From Leishmania infantum JPCM5 (taxonomy: Eukaryota > Euglenozoa > Kinetoplastea > Trypanosomatida > Trypanosomatidae), in the NCBI RefSeq assembly GCF_000002875.2, contig NC_009420.2, positions 1,526,951-1,590,950 on the forward strand: a stretch of DNA of 64,000 nucleotides, read 5' to 3'. The notes under the pieces were generated by a model. The model had not been told where the DNA came from, searched no databases, and was given only the letters and a program-made list of their open reading frames with translations. This document shows, piece after piece, positions 38,437-48,812 of this stretch (position 1 is the first letter of the stretch; every line of letters starts with the position of its first letter). The position numbers and the translations under genes are program-made.

Positions 38437-39714
38437 GCGGACTGGTTGCAAGCGTGGACGGAGCGGTTCGGGCATGGAGGAGGGAGACGCCGCTGCCTCG
38501 ACAGACGTCGTCGATACGTCCCCCCTCTTTGTGCTTCGCTCTCTCCTCTGTGGAGTGCTTGTGTGTTTGTCCGCCTGCGTCACGGCTAGCCTGCTGCGCT
38601 CCACGGCGCTTAGAAATGAAGGAGGAAGCAAAAGGCGCTGCCCGAATACTCTTGTTTTTTTTCATTTTTCTTTTTTGTTTTTACTCTTCTCTGCTTTATC
38701 TTGCTGCACCCCCCCCGGGGGTTGGAGCCCGTAGTCCCTTCGCGTAACTGCTGTCGTCTCTCTCTCTCGCTCTTACGCCGTGTTTTAGGTGGCATCCTTG
38801 CGCAAAGGGGGAAGGGGTGCAACGTACTTGTCATTATTATATAATTTGTGTGTGTGTGTGCGTGGGGGGGCGGGGGGTCGTCGTATCGTGACCGCACCTG
38901 GCCTATTTCGGTCCACCGCCTGATGTGCGCCCGCAGGTGGCTCCACTCGACTATTTTTGGTTTGGTTGCTGTAGTGTGCACAGCTGGACCTCATCTCCCC
39001 TCCCTGCGGTCGCCGTGTTGTGTTCTTGCGGGCATTTCTCTCTCCTCTCATCTGCCCTTTGTATCTTCTACGTGTATCTCCCCTCCTCTATTCTTTCGCT
39101 CGTTATCTTTCCAACTCCCACGCTGGCACACCATCACCTCCGTGGTAGCGAATTCCCTTGTGCAAACGGACTCGCTACTGCGGGCGAGCTGCAGGCTCAG
39201 CACTCACTTTTGTTGTGTCCTGCGCTGCCACGAGTAGATGCCCCGTAAACCATGGGCTGGAAGCACCGGCATGTGAGTCTGCACGAGTGTTCCTCGTTCT
39301 TTCTTCTCCCTGGTAGAGAAAGATGAAAGGGCTGCACTTGCAGGTCGGGTAGAGGGAAGAAGGCAACTGCGAAGGCCCCCTTTGTCCCAAGCGGAGCCCT
39401 TTTCGTTTGGAGGTAAGCGATGCGCTTCTGTTCGTCGTGCTTCGATGTGCCCCACAGGCACACGCGCGCGCATCGGCTGCTTGTGTTATGTGGGCGGGTG
39501 AGTGGTTCGTGGAATGCACGTAGAATGCTCACAGCTGACGCGTCGTCTACTTCGCGTTTCCTCCCTCCCCCTCTCTTGTGGGGCCAACGGCTCGCCGCGT
39601 TCGGCTGTAGCTGCCTTCGCTTCTGTTTCGTTTCTCCCCTACCTTCCCTCGTGACCGGCGCTGTCGCCGACGCTCTTCCCCACTTTCGTCCTCCAGAACA
39701 CGTGCACGCTGAGC
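38437..39714 (+). other. Intergenic spacer
   Basis: Non-coding; T-runs near 38657-38690, GT-repeat and G-runs at 38849-38877. No RNA gene recognised. Confidence 0.6.
39671..39696 (+). promoter_or_regulatory. Predicted spliced-leader acceptor
   Basis: cgctcttccccactttcgtc-type pyrimidine tract followed by ctccAG (39695-39696), 18 nt before the ATG at 39715. Confidence 0.55.
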
Positions 39715-42700
39715 ATGTCTTTCAGGGCAATACCGCGGCGTCTGGCAGGACCCGCTATCCATGGCCGCGCACAGGCAGCCGCCCTCTCGTCCTCGGCGAA
39801 GAAAGATCAGCAACAGATGGCACCGCTGCTTCAGTTCCCTCAGTTCCATCCCATCCCTTTTCCACAAGACAAGTTTCTCTCCATCAAGTCCCGCTCCCTC
39901 GAAACGTACACAAAGGTGCGCGGCGACGTGCTGCAGCGGTGCGCCGATCTATGTGCGCAGCTGCAGCGTCGGCAAAAGCAGGCAGGGCAGAGCGGAAGGG
40001 GGACGACCGCTGTAGCAGGGCCTGTTGGAGAGGAGACGTCCTCCTCACCGGCCGCCGGCATATCGGCGGAGCTGCCGGCCTACCCGTTGACACCCCACCA
40101 AGCAGAGGAGCTTCTTCTCTTGACAAAGAAAGTGGAGGACCTCGTCCACTACCAGGGGTTTCTCCTCACAGACGAGCTTGTCTGGCGCATGTTGCATCTA
40201 TGCATACAATGTGGTGCGCCCCAGCTAGCGGTGGACGGGTGGCTGCAGAAGCATGTAATCGCTGAGAAGCGTGGCCCGCCCTTCCCGCTCTTTATCCTCG
40301 AGGACTTGGCAGCCACGCTACGCGCCTCCCTACTGCCGCGGCTTCCCGAGAGCGGGGCAAGCCTGGCATGCAGTAGTGCTGTAATAGCAACGAGTGCTGG
40401 CAGCACAGACGCGAATCTGAGTATCGCCTTTGAGGATGGCCTTGCGGCGGCGCAGCGATTCCTTCGGCGCCATCTCCTCCACTCCGGCTGGCCGACATCT
40501 GACGCGGTAACGACTGAGTTCCTTGGCGCGGCCCAAAGGTTCACGACGCACTTGTTGGCGGAGCACGTGTGGCCTGTGTGGCAGGCATTGGAGGCGATGA
40601 ACTTGACGTTCGCCGATCTACGGGCCAAGAATATCGAGGACGAGGAGGAGCAAGAGGCGGCGAACGATGAGGGAGGGAGCAAGAAGAAACCAGACCGAGG
40701 CTCAAGTCACATGCGCAGAGGAGAGCACGGCACGTATGCCGCCTGGCTGCCTGACGCGGCTGCACAGACCGTAGCCGTGCGCTCCGCCCTCATGTCGGTG
40801 ACGCCGCTCTACTCGTTCCACGCGCCCCCGTCCTCAGCACCGCTTCCCAGCGTTGCCGAGGGCCGGAGAGACTCGTCAAAGTCTGCCAATACAGCGAGCA
40901 CACGCGTACACGCGCTTCTCTGCAGTGATCCGCCATTCTTCCCGAGCGAGACGGCCGCCATCGTTGCGCCACTGCGAGCGCTCTTGGATACGTGGCTGGT
41001 TTTGGCCCAGTGCGCGGCCGAGGCGAAGGATGTGCCGCTGCTGAAGGCACTGCTGCGCACCGTGTGTCTCGGCTTTCTCACGCATCCGGCGGCGGCCACC
41101 GGTGGCGAGCGCGATGCAGCGGAAACGGAGGACGGAGTGCAACTGCCCCAAGTGTGCGTGAACGAAGATGCGTGGTGCCAGTACACGGCCCCTGACACGG
41201 AGCAGACCAAAGATCCGGTGCACCAGCGCGCTGCGGAGCTGCACGCTCGCGCAATGGTGCGCGAGTTTGTTAACGGCAGCCTTTCTGTACTTCAGTACGG
41301 ACTGCTGTGTGCAGAGCAGGAGGCAGCCCTCTGGCAACTGCATGACACGTTCGCGTTGATTTCGGCTGTCGCCGCTTCGTTGCGCAACCTTCAGGATCCA
41401 CAAAAGAAGCGAGGCAGTCGCTCAGCCATCACTGATGATGCTAGGCTGCATCGTATGTCTGCTGTGGCGCTTGCGCAGCCTTCATCAGCTGAGGAGGCAG
41501 ATGGCCTACTGCGTTTGGCACTGCCATGTGCGCTCGTGTCGTCTTGCGCGCGAGGACAGCAAGTCGCAGGTGACGGGGAGCACGCGAGTGCCACGACGGC
41601 GATGCACGCCTTTGTCTGCGATGCTCTCGCACACCCTGCGGAGAGGACAGCGCACCCATACGCCGAAGCAGGGTTGTATGTCGCTCTCGCTACTGGTGAC
41701 GAGGCGCTGCTGGCCCAAGCTGCCACCGCCGATATGGCAATGAACAACTCGGGGGCGGCGCTGCTTCTGCTCCACGCACGCGCGCTGCATGCATACCGGC
41801 GAGCTGCCACGAGGCTCGCCACCGCGCATGAGGGGCACGAAGAGGAAGCACCCGAAGATGACGCTTGGGAGGCGTGGACGGCATCGTTGCGGCAAGCGGT
41901 GTCGCAGGCCACCAGTGGAAGTGGTGACGCGGGCATACCGCAGGCGCAGCTTGTTGAAACCTGTCTGACAGTTCTCACCCTGGGCGTCGCGAGACGCCAG
42001 GCACAGCGAGCAGCTGCCTATGTGCAGTGCGTTCAGCAGCTCACAACGACATCGGCCGCGGAGGAGAGCGACGACACGCAGGGTGATGGCCATAACTCTT
42101 ACGGCAAGGCAGAGGCAGAGAAGCAGCGTCGGGAGGCGATCGAGGTGGGTTGGGCGCAACTCTATGATGGCACGGCTGCTTGTACGCAGGACATGCTGAA
42201 GCTAGTGGAGCAACTGTTGGATGCCTCGTCCTCAGCCGATGCCACGGTTTCGTGCCTGTCTCCATTATCGCTGAGTACCCTCGCTGTACTGACTCGCGTG
42301 GGAGTCTACGCGGAGGAAGAGGCACAGGCAAGGACAGCGTCGGCATCGACCACGAGCGAGGATCTTTCAAAACCTGCTGGGGTCGCTCCGCCTCCTCTGC
42401 CTCTCAGCATCTCTCTCGACTGTGTCTTGGCGCGGGTGGTGAGAGACACATGCATTCGTCTGCGCTGTGCCTCGGCCGCATCACCGACTGGTGTAGCACC
42501 GGCGGCCACGTCTAGCGTTGTTGGAAACTGGGTACAGTGGGTGCTGCTAACGCTGATGGCCCGGAGAGCATGGACCGACGTGCTTGCGGTGCTGCGTGCG
42601 CTGGATGGCGAGGCGAGTGGGGGAAGTGCTGCGAATGCGGCTGGAACTTCGAGCACGCTCCTCTGCAGTACCACGGTTGATCCCTCCGTGTTCGCCGCGT

Positions 42701-42780
42701 TGTATGCACGCGCCGTGGAGGATGGCGCTGCGAGCGTTTGCGCCTTTCTGCGCCCCCGGCGTGAGCGGCTGTTCTTCTGA
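39715..42780 (+). CDS. Large hypothetical protein, probably mitochondrial, helical-repeat type
   Basis: 1021 residues. The N-terminus (MSFRAIPRRLAGPAIHGRAQ) is Arg/Ala/Ser-rich without acidic residues, a good mitochondrial presequence. The rest is mostly helical and Ala/Leu-rich with no transmembrane span. A segment at about 123-165 (ELLLLTKKVEDLVHYQGFLL, then DELVWRMLHLCIQCGAPQLA) looks like paired helices of a PPR/TPR-type repeat protein, and similar helices recur (WLVLAQCAAEAKDVPLLKAL; VLLTLMARRAWTDVLAVLRAL near the C-terminus). Trypanosomatid mitochondria use many such proteins in RNA processing and ribosomes, but I see no definite PPR consensus and make no functional claim. Start: first ATG 18 nt after a clear acceptor. 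Confidence 0.7.
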   Translation: MSFRAIPRRLAGPAIHGRAQAAALSSSAKKDQQQMAPLLQFPQFHPIPFPQDKFLSIKSRSLETYTKVRGDVLQRCADLCAQLQRRQKQAGQSGRGTTAVAGPVGEETSSSPAAGISAELPAYPLTPHQAEELLLLTKKVEDLVHYQGFLLTDELVWRMLHLCIQCGAPQLAVDGWLQKHVIAEKRGPPFPLFILEDLAATLRASLLPRLPESGASLACSSAVIATSAGSTDANLSIAFEDGLAAAQRFLRRHLLHSGWPTSDAVTTEFLGAAQRFTTHLLAEHVWPVWQALEAMNLTFADLRAKNIEDEEEQEAANDEGGSKKKPDRGSSHMRRGEHGTYAAWLPDAAAQTVAVRSALMSVTPLYSFHAPPSSAPLPSVAEGRRDSSKSANTASTRVHALLCSDPPFFPSETAAIVAPLRALLDTWLVLAQCAAEAKDVPLLKALLRTVCLGFLTHPAAATGGERDAAETEDGVQLPQVCVNEDAWCQYTAPDTEQTKDPVHQRAAELHARAMVREFVNGSLSVLQYGLLCAEQEAALWQLHDTFALISAVAASLRNLQDPQKKRGSRSAITDDARLHRMSAVALAQPSSAEEADGLLRLALPCALVSSCARGQQVAGDGEHASATTAMHAFVCDALAHPAERTAHPYAEAGLYVALATGDEALLAQAATADMAMNNSGAALLLLHARALHAYRRAATRLATAHEGHEEEAPEDDAWEAWTASLRQAVSQATSGSGDAGIPQAQLVETCLTVLTLGVARRQAQRAAAYVQCVQQLTTTSAAEESDDTQGDGHNSYGKAEAEKQRREAIEVGWAQLYDGTAACTQDMLKLVEQLLDASSSADATVSCLSPLSLSTLAVLTRVGVYAEEEAQARTASASTTSEDLSKPAGVAPPPLPLSISLDCVLARVVRDTCIRLRCASAASPTGVAPAATSSVVGNWVQWVLLTLMARRAWTDVLAVLRALDGEASGGSAANAAGTSSTLLCSTTVDPSVFAALYARAVEDGAASVCAFLRPRRERLFF

Positions 42781-43337
42781 GTGGCGTTGTTAGACAACGA
42801 CTCGCGTTGCTCAACGCGCAAAGAAGCGCGCGCCCTTGCGCACTGTTGCCAATGTGTGCACCTCCAGGAGACTTCCCGTTCTCCTGTTGACGTTGGCCCA
42901 GTCGGACGGCGGAGGAAGAAGAAGGTAGAAGACAGCGTCCTGACAACGAAGCTCAAGAGTAAGATGGGCGCCTCACTCACGACATACATGTGACGCGCTC
43001 CCCTTTGCAGGGTGACACGAACCCTGGTTGCGTCTCCGTCATCGGATATGCTTTGAAGGCAGCTGAGTGCATCTCTGCACTGCTGCACCGTTACATGATC
43101 GGGCCTTCTCTCACCCTCCGCTATCTCTCTCTCGATCCTTCCCTCCTTCCGTTTCTCTTTGCTTGCATGAGGCACGATCACTCGGACCACCTGTACCAGC
43201 ACCAAAAAGAAAACGCATACGCGCGTTGAGGCAGCAGTAGTGCAGGGGGCAAGCGGCCTTTTTACTTCGTTTTTCCCCGCATTCACTGCTCAGAGAGAGA
43301 GAGATCCGCCGAGCACAGACGCGCGAACTCCTCAATC
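42781..43337 (+). other. Intergenic spacer
   Basis: 557 bp, non-coding; ends with the acceptor of the next gene. Confidence 0.6.
43257..43293 (+). promoter_or_regulatory. Predicted spliced-leader acceptor
   Basis: T/C tract 43257-43290 ending gctcAG at 43292-43293, 44 nt before the ATG at 43338. Confidence 0.55.
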
Positions 43338-43901
43338 ATGCGCCGTACACGTCTAGTGTGCACGGCGACGCCGGAGAAGTTTAGCATCCTTGGCACCACC
43401 CATCCTAAGCCGAAGCGCAACGGCATGGGCCGTAACAACAAGATGCGCAGCAAGCCTAGCGACAACGTGGCGTGGTACGACAAGGGTCCTGTGGAGTGGC
43501 TTCCGCGCCCCGTTCGGCTCACCTACGACCAGCTCGACCAGCTGCGCGACTGGGTGATGCGCGAGACCATTGCTGGGCGCACGGAGGAATTCAACAAGAT
43601 CCGCCACCTGCACCGGGAGTGGTCGCAGCACCCGCTCATGCCAGTGCTTGGCGATGTCGAGCCGAAGTTTCCGCTCAACTTGTACAAGCAGAACCATCGC
43701 GCGAAGAGGCGCTTCCTGGTGCGTTGGCACAAGGCAAACAGTCCAGCCTACTGGATGTGGATGCCGCGTGGTCCCGCGGTGGCGACTCCTCTCCACCGCT
43801 CAATCCCCTCACAGTTTCCGGAGCATTGGAAGTCACTAGCGCGCACTAGCAGCAGCAGCAGGGGCGGCGGCAGCAGCGGCAGTAGCTCCGTAGCTCAATA
43901 A
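43338..43901 (+). CDS. Small basic conserved-type protein, possibly mitoribosomal
   Basis: 187 residues, strongly basic and rich in Trp, Arg and Lys. N-terminus MRRTRLVCTATPEKFSILG is compatible with a short mitochondrial targeting signal. Then come a Lys/Arg/Asn stretch (KPKRNGMGRNNKMRSKP), a helical charged middle (YDQLDQLRDWVMRETIAGR) and an RNA-binding-like tail (NLYKQNHRAKRRFLVRWHK, YWMWMPRG). The last 20 residues are a Ser/Gly run. The composition is that of a ribosomal or ribosome-associated protein, and lineage-specific mitoribosomal proteins are common in trypanosomatids; this is only an inference from composition. No recognised domain. Confidence 0.7.
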   Translation: MRRTRLVCTATPEKFSILGTTHPKPKRNGMGRNNKMRSKPSDNVAWYDKGPVEWLPRPVRLTYDQLDQLRDWVMRETIAGRTEEFNKIRHLHREWSQHPLMPVLGDVEPKFPLNLYKQNHRAKRRFLVRWHKANSPAYWMWMPRGPAVATPLHRSIPSQFPEHWKSLARTSSSSRGGGSSGSSSVAQ

Positions 43902-44104
43902 GCAAAACGTGAAGACAACGAAGCAGGCTCCCCGCTTACCTGGGACGGCGAGCAGTGCTAGCTGCGCACACGTGCATGTTACGCTCGAAACAGAAACGTG
44001 CTCTCCTTCTTAGTCGCCGCATCTCGCCGTCTCGTAGGGTTGTGATGCTACTGCACAGTTTCGTTTGAGTGCGCTTTCTTCGCGCTTGCGTGCGTGCTTG
44101 TTTC

Positions 44105-44139
44105 GTGTGTGTGTGTGTGTGTGTGTGTTTGTGTGTGTG
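44105..44139. repeat. (GT)n microsatellite
   Basis: Two GT runs separated by a ttt interruption. Similar CA/GT tracts occur in most spacers here (for example 5074-5105, 13812-13844, 30564-30598, 49910-49934). Confidence 0.9.
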
Positions 44140-44610
44140 CTTGTGCCTCGTCCATGAGCGTTGCACAGCGCGTGCAGCTGTTGTGACGGTGGGCAATGCC
44201 TTTTCTTGGCGGTTGGCCGGCACGGTATTGAGGTGTGTACGTGCGCGGGTGTCGCTTAGTGGTCCCGTGGTTTGCTGTAATTACAGTCCTCTTGAAGAAA
44301 AGGAGTTTAAAGATGAGGGAGGCGGTGGGCAGAGTTGGAGGCAGAGGCCGTGCTCTCAGATGGCTGAGTCGGCGCATTGCTGGGGCGCGTGTGTCTACGT
44401 CTGCATCGCACCACGCCATGGGCCTGCGCGAGGCTGAGGAGAGCCGAGCAGAGTTGAGCTCGTGCACTAAGGCAGCGAAATGGGCACGCTGACGGCAGAA
44501 GCCCAGTTCCATTCTTTGTTCTTCGTTCCTTCCCACCTCGTTTCTCCTCTGCATCTCTCCTTCTTTCTCTCTCTTGTGTGCGTCCTGGGTCCGCCTTCGC
44601 ACCGAATTGT

Positions 44611-44637
44611 TTATTTTTTTTTTCGAGACATACACAG
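44611..44637 (+). promoter_or_regulatory. Spliced-leader acceptor that decides the start of the next gene
   Basis: T-run 44611-44623 followed by AG at 44626-44627 and AG at 44636-44637. The upstream in-frame ATG at 44574 lies before it and would be removed, so translation should begin at 44679. Confidence 0.6.
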
Positions 44638-44678
44638 GTACAAGCGGCAAAGGCAGTCAAAAGACGCGCGAGTCAGCG

Positions 44679-45392
44679 ATGGGCAGGCTAGATCACCGCG
44701 CAGAGGATAAGCGCTCTTGTGGAGGTCGCGTCGTCGATGCTCTCTGCAGCGTCTTCAGCCTGCGCATCGCTCTAAGCATCATCTACTTCATTCTTGTCGT
44801 ACTGCTCTGTATAATGCAGGATATCTCGCTTTTTTCCACCCCAACCATTCGCATCATGAACATAGAGGCGAGTCACATCGTCGGAGCCAAGACGTTCATC
44901 GCTGACACATGGTTCAAAGTGGACCAGTCTATCTACGGCGCCAACGTCACGGGGCGCATCGACGTAAAGCTGTGGGTAACGAAGATGAACATGAATGTGG
45001 AGATTCCATACGGGTACGTGCCGCAGAACATCTCGCAAGTCTATCGCGTGCAGGATGTGCCTTGCGCCGAGTTTCGAAACTTCTTCAGGCGCATGCAAAT
45101 TTTCAGCCTGCTCTCCATCTTCACTGGCTTCATTGTGTGGGTCTTTACAGTCTCCAACTTCTTTACCCGCATGTTCCTGCCTCTGCTATGGCTCTTCCTG
45201 TGGGTGACGATCGCTTTCACAGCGACGACGGTGGCCATGATGCTCCGCGTCCTCTGTGATGGCGCTTGCTACGGTGAGGTTGACGAGATTCCGCCATTCA
45301 CAGCTCTGGCCACGCCGATGGGCGGCTTCGCGCTTGCTTTCATCAGCCTCCAGACGTACCTGGTCACCTCCATCATGACTGTCTTCCTTTAA
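44679..45392 (+). CDS. Amastin-like four-span membrane protein
   Basis: 237 residues from the first ATG after the acceptor. Four hydrophobic segments: about 27-46, 141-162, 165-190 and 206-237, with one large polar loop (about 47-140) after the first span and a short one after the third. This is the amastin topology. A CAEFRNFFRRMQIF block just before span 2 parallels CEEFRATFRAMQAF in the gene at 48213, so the two are relatives. The classical amastin signature with W-G and paired cysteines is not present; the equivalent strand reads VKLWVTKMNMNV. Amastins are surface glycoproteins of the trypanosomatids whose function is not settled. The protein ends right after span 4, without the C-terminal tail of some amastins. 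Confidence 0.7.
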   Translation: MGRLDHRAEDKRSCGGRVVDALCSVFSLRIALSIIYFILVVLLCIMQDISLFSTPTIRIMNIEASHIVGAKTFIADTWFKVDQSIYGANVTGRIDVKLWVTKMNMNVEIPYGYVPQNISQVYRVQDVPCAEFRNFFRRMQIFSLLSIFTGFIVWVFTVSNFFTRMFLPLLWLFLWVTIAFTATTVAMMLRVLCDGACYGEVDEIPPFTALATPMGGFALAFISLQTYLVTSIMTVFL

Positions 45393-48212
45393 AGCAACGA
45401 AAAAAAGAGGAGCAGAGGAGAGGGCAGGATGTGAAGGGGGAGGAGGGCGCCGCCGGGACCTCCTCACTGTCTTCCTCTCCCCTTTCTTCGTCCCCTTTCT
45501 TTTCGCGAGAGGCCATGAATGAAGTGGAAGAGACGGCAATGCATCGGGGGAGAAAGGCAGCTGCAGCACAATAGACATGCAAAAACGTGGGGGTGGGAAA
45601 GGAAGCCTCCTGCCCCCCCCCTGCCTTACGAGATGGGCCTCCGCGTGCACTTTTAACGTCGCGAAGCAAACGACACAACGCTGTTAGTTTCTCTCTCCTC
45701 ATGATTAGACTCATCGTTTCTTGTGTCTAACGTTATGCAATCATTTTTTTTTGCCTTACGTTTTTCGTTGTTTGTGTGGGTGCGGGTGCACGACTCTACG
45801 TATGTTCAAGCATGGGTGTGTGCGGGTTGCGCGTACGTGCTTGTCGGAGTGGTTCTGGGCAGCTGCCTCTCTTTTTGTGCCTTCGAATGGACGTGTCTTT
45901 TTCTCTATCTACCCTCTTCACGCGCCTTCTTCTCCTTCTGTTTGCTCGCTGCCTTCTTCCGCCGGTAGCACGGTGGAGCCCTTCCGGAGGGCAGCGTCAG
46001 AGGCGAGAAGCGCGGTAAAGGCGGGGCGGCATGAACGAAGCGAAGGAGCTTAACACGGCTGGACAAGGAACCAAGATGGTGCTCTGCGACGCAGCACCAG
46101 CTCCCCCCCCTTGTGCAGGCACGCGGTCACCTTTTTCCACGTAGACGCACACAAACCCACCACGGCGAACAGCTTTTCAAGCTACCACGATATCATGTGA
46201 CTGTATACTCTTCTTCCTTTCTTGGTTGTTCGGCCGTACTCTCCTTCCCTCCTTATTTTTCTTTTTTCTGCTTACCGGCCTCTATCTCTTGCTCACCGCC
46301 TCTCATCCCTTTCCCATATTTATTCCTGTGCTCACTCCTGGATATCCTGCTCTGTTTGTTTACATTGTTGTTGCTTGCTTACGCAGGAGCCTGTCTTGGG
46401 GGTGGGTTTCGCTCTCCCCCCTCTCTTACCTCTTCCACGATACGTGATGCCTTCAAACGGTAAGCACCCGGTGCGCAGCTCTCCTCCTCCCTCCCCACCC
46501 CACCACCCTTTCACATGTGATCGCCTGTATAAGGTGATCCGCACAGATGTCGCCCCCCCTTCTTCCTAGTGCGTGCGCATGTTTTTTTTTTGTTGTTGCC
46601 TTGCCGGTCTATGCCCTCTGCTCACGCGCTCTTTTTTTTTCTTCGCCCACCCTTTTCTCTCCTGCGCTCATGTTTACTCTTTTTTGTTGTTGCTCCTTTC
46701 GCGCGCTCCTTCCTCACCTGCTTCATCTCGTAATATGGTCCCATCTATACCTCCGGCACTGTCAGAGGAAGTGAAGCGCAGACGTGCTCCTGGTTGCCGG
46801 ATCAAAACGGTAGCGAGGATGAAGGCAACTTTGTTTTGCGCGTAGGTGTCTCTGTTCTCTGTCTCCTTTTGATCACAACTGCTCCTTTTTCAAGCCCACA
46901 TGTGCGTGAACATCCTGCCATCAACGCCCTCCCCACCCACCCCCTCATACGTTGCTGGCTTCGTTGTTGTTTTGCGTGGATGCCGACTACTCACAAGACA
47001 CCTTGTTCATCTGCTGTGGCACTTCTCGAGCATACTCCCCTCTTCGAAGCTGCGTTGCCCTTTGAACCCCTTCCTCCTCCCTCCTTTTCCTGTGTGTTTT
47101 TACGTCTACTATAGTATGTGTTTAGCTGTGTGTGCGTGTGTCTCCCTACGTATGACTGTCTTTTCCTTCTTGATTATCGCCTTTCGACTATGTGTATCTA
47201 TCGCTGTTGATAGGCTTCCCCTCATCTCGATATCTTTTCATTTGGCTTCCCTCTCCCCAACACAGGGCATCGTGGCTCTGTGGAAGGACGGTGTGTTTGA
47301 TCGCTTTTTTGTTTTGTGTTTGTTTGCTTCTGAGGACGGGCGTCGGTCGTCGCCGTGGCTGTGGAGGCCGCGTGTGATTTTCCTCTGACTGCGGCCATCG
47401 GGCGTTTATTCTTTTTTTTTGCGGTTGCTGTTGTTGTTCGTGGTGCTTACCCCCTTTTTTGTGGGTCTCTGGCTCTCGGTCGTCTTCCCACACGAGCACC
47501 GATGAATTTAGTGGGTCGATGATTGTAACATGCAATGCCTTTTAGTCGGTATGCTTTGCATGTACATGTGCTAGCGAAAATGGCAACAAGAGCAGCTGAG
47601 CGAGCGCACAAGGAAAGTGCCACGGAAAGGCCCTTCAGGCCATGAAGCGTGGAGCGTTCGTGCAGCAGGAAAGATCTTGCTGACATTTGTGTCACTTCCT
47701 AAGCTGCGCACGCTGTAAGGCGGCAACTGAGGCAGCACAAAAAAAAAAGAATACATGCATACGTGCGAAAGGGAGATCGAAAGAGAGAGCAGCATCGCTT
47801 GGTTGCTCCACCCCCCCCCCCTTCACATGCACGCTCCTTTCTTGCGCTCGTCATCCTCCATCTCTCTCTCTTCTTTCCCATAACTGCACTGTACCCGCTC
47901 AACAAAGACGCACAAACAATATCCATTGAAACTAAGCAAGAGCATACGCATTTATTTCTCGTATCATATTCTGTTTTCTTCTCTGTTATCTTCACCGACT
48001 TCTGTTTTTTTTTTGCGTTTTCCAAGTTTCCTCGCACTACTTCACGCTTCCTCCTCCACCTTCTCTCTCTCCCCCCCACCACTCGTTGGCTTTACGCCTT
48101 GTGCTGGAGGGCGAATCAGCTGCACCACGCAGACGCTTACAGATATTATTGCTTGATATATGTAGGGCACCGCTGCCGCTCTCTGCCTCATTGCCCTCTC
48201 TCGACAAAGAAA
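45393..48212 (+). other. Long intergenic spacer between the two amastin-like genes
   Basis: 2.8 kb without a supportable gene. Very T/C-rich from 45700 to 47480, with homopolymer T, C and A runs (for example a C-run near 47812-47821). Likely a long 3' UTR; amastin mRNAs are known for long regulatory 3' UTRs. The upstream extension of the next frame (from 47763) runs through pyrimidine tracts and an acceptor and is not coding. Confidence 0.55.
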
Positions 48213-48812
48213 ATGCTCATAATCCGCTTTGTTCTGCTGGTGCTGATCCTCGTGTTCTTCGTCATTGCTCTCGTTGGCACGGTATCCCTGCCCCTGTACT
48301 CGAACAGGATCACGAGCTACAACCAGGATGGAAAGGTGGAGGTGTCGCTGTGGAACATTGTGGTGGGCAAGGTGACGGTGACGGGCGAGAACTCGACAAA
48401 TGTGCCGACCTCTATGCCGGTCCGCATCAACTATGCCGGCTGCGAAGAGTTTCGCGCTACGTTCCGCGCCATGCAAGCCTTCGCGATTGGCGGCACTGTC
48501 TTTGGCTTCTACGCGCTGCTCGTGTCCTGCTTGCAGTGTTTCTGCCGCCTGAAGCTCAAGCTGCCGCTGTTTCTCTTCCTCTTCCTGGCCATGCTTTGCG
48601 AGCTGTGCGTCGTCTTCATTGGCGGCGCAGCGTACAGCAAGGAGTTCTGCAAGAACCTAGACAAGAACGGCAACCTCACCACCATCATCTTCAAGGGCGC
48701 GGGCTACAAGCTCGACACCGCCTTCATTCTTCAGGTGGTGGCACTGGTGGGGTATGCGATTTGCACCATCATCACCCCCTTCACCCAACAGCTCTGGTGC
48801 GGCAAGTCCTAA
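48213..48812 (+). CDS. Amastin-like surface protein
   Basis: 199 residues starting MLIIRFVLLVLILVFFVIAL, typical amastin length. Span 1 is at 3-22; the extracellular loop (about 23-85) contains VSLWNIVVGKVTV, the position where classical amastins carry the W-G signature. Span 2 is about 93-115, span 3 about 119-142, span 4 about 173-195. GCEEFRATFRAMQAF before span 2 is a family feature shared with the neighbour at 44679. Start: the frame continues to an ATG at 47763, but a C/T tract (48048-48081) and AG (48107-48108) lie between, and ATG 48213 gives exactly the family size with span 1 at the N-terminus. Confidence 0.8.
   Translation: MLIIRFVLLVLILVFFVIALVGTVSLPLYSNRITSYNQDGKVEVSLWNIVVGKVTVTGENSTNVPTSMPVRINYAGCEEFRATFRAMQAFAIGGTVFGFYALLVSCLQCFCRLKLKLPLFLFLFLAMLCELCVVFIGGAAYSKEFCKNLDKNGNLTTIIFKGAGYKLDTAFILQVVALVGYAICTIITPFTQQLWCGKS

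Larger units (their letters stand above)
43902..44678 (+). other. Intergenic spacer with GT microsatellite
   Basis: Non-coding; contains the longest (GT)n tract of the window (44105-44139) and the acceptor of the next gene. Confidence 0.6.

Noticed and set aside
47763..48212. 150-residue N-terminal extension of the second amastin-like protein
   Set aside because: Contains pyrimidine tract and splice acceptor; the shorter form matches amastin length and topology.
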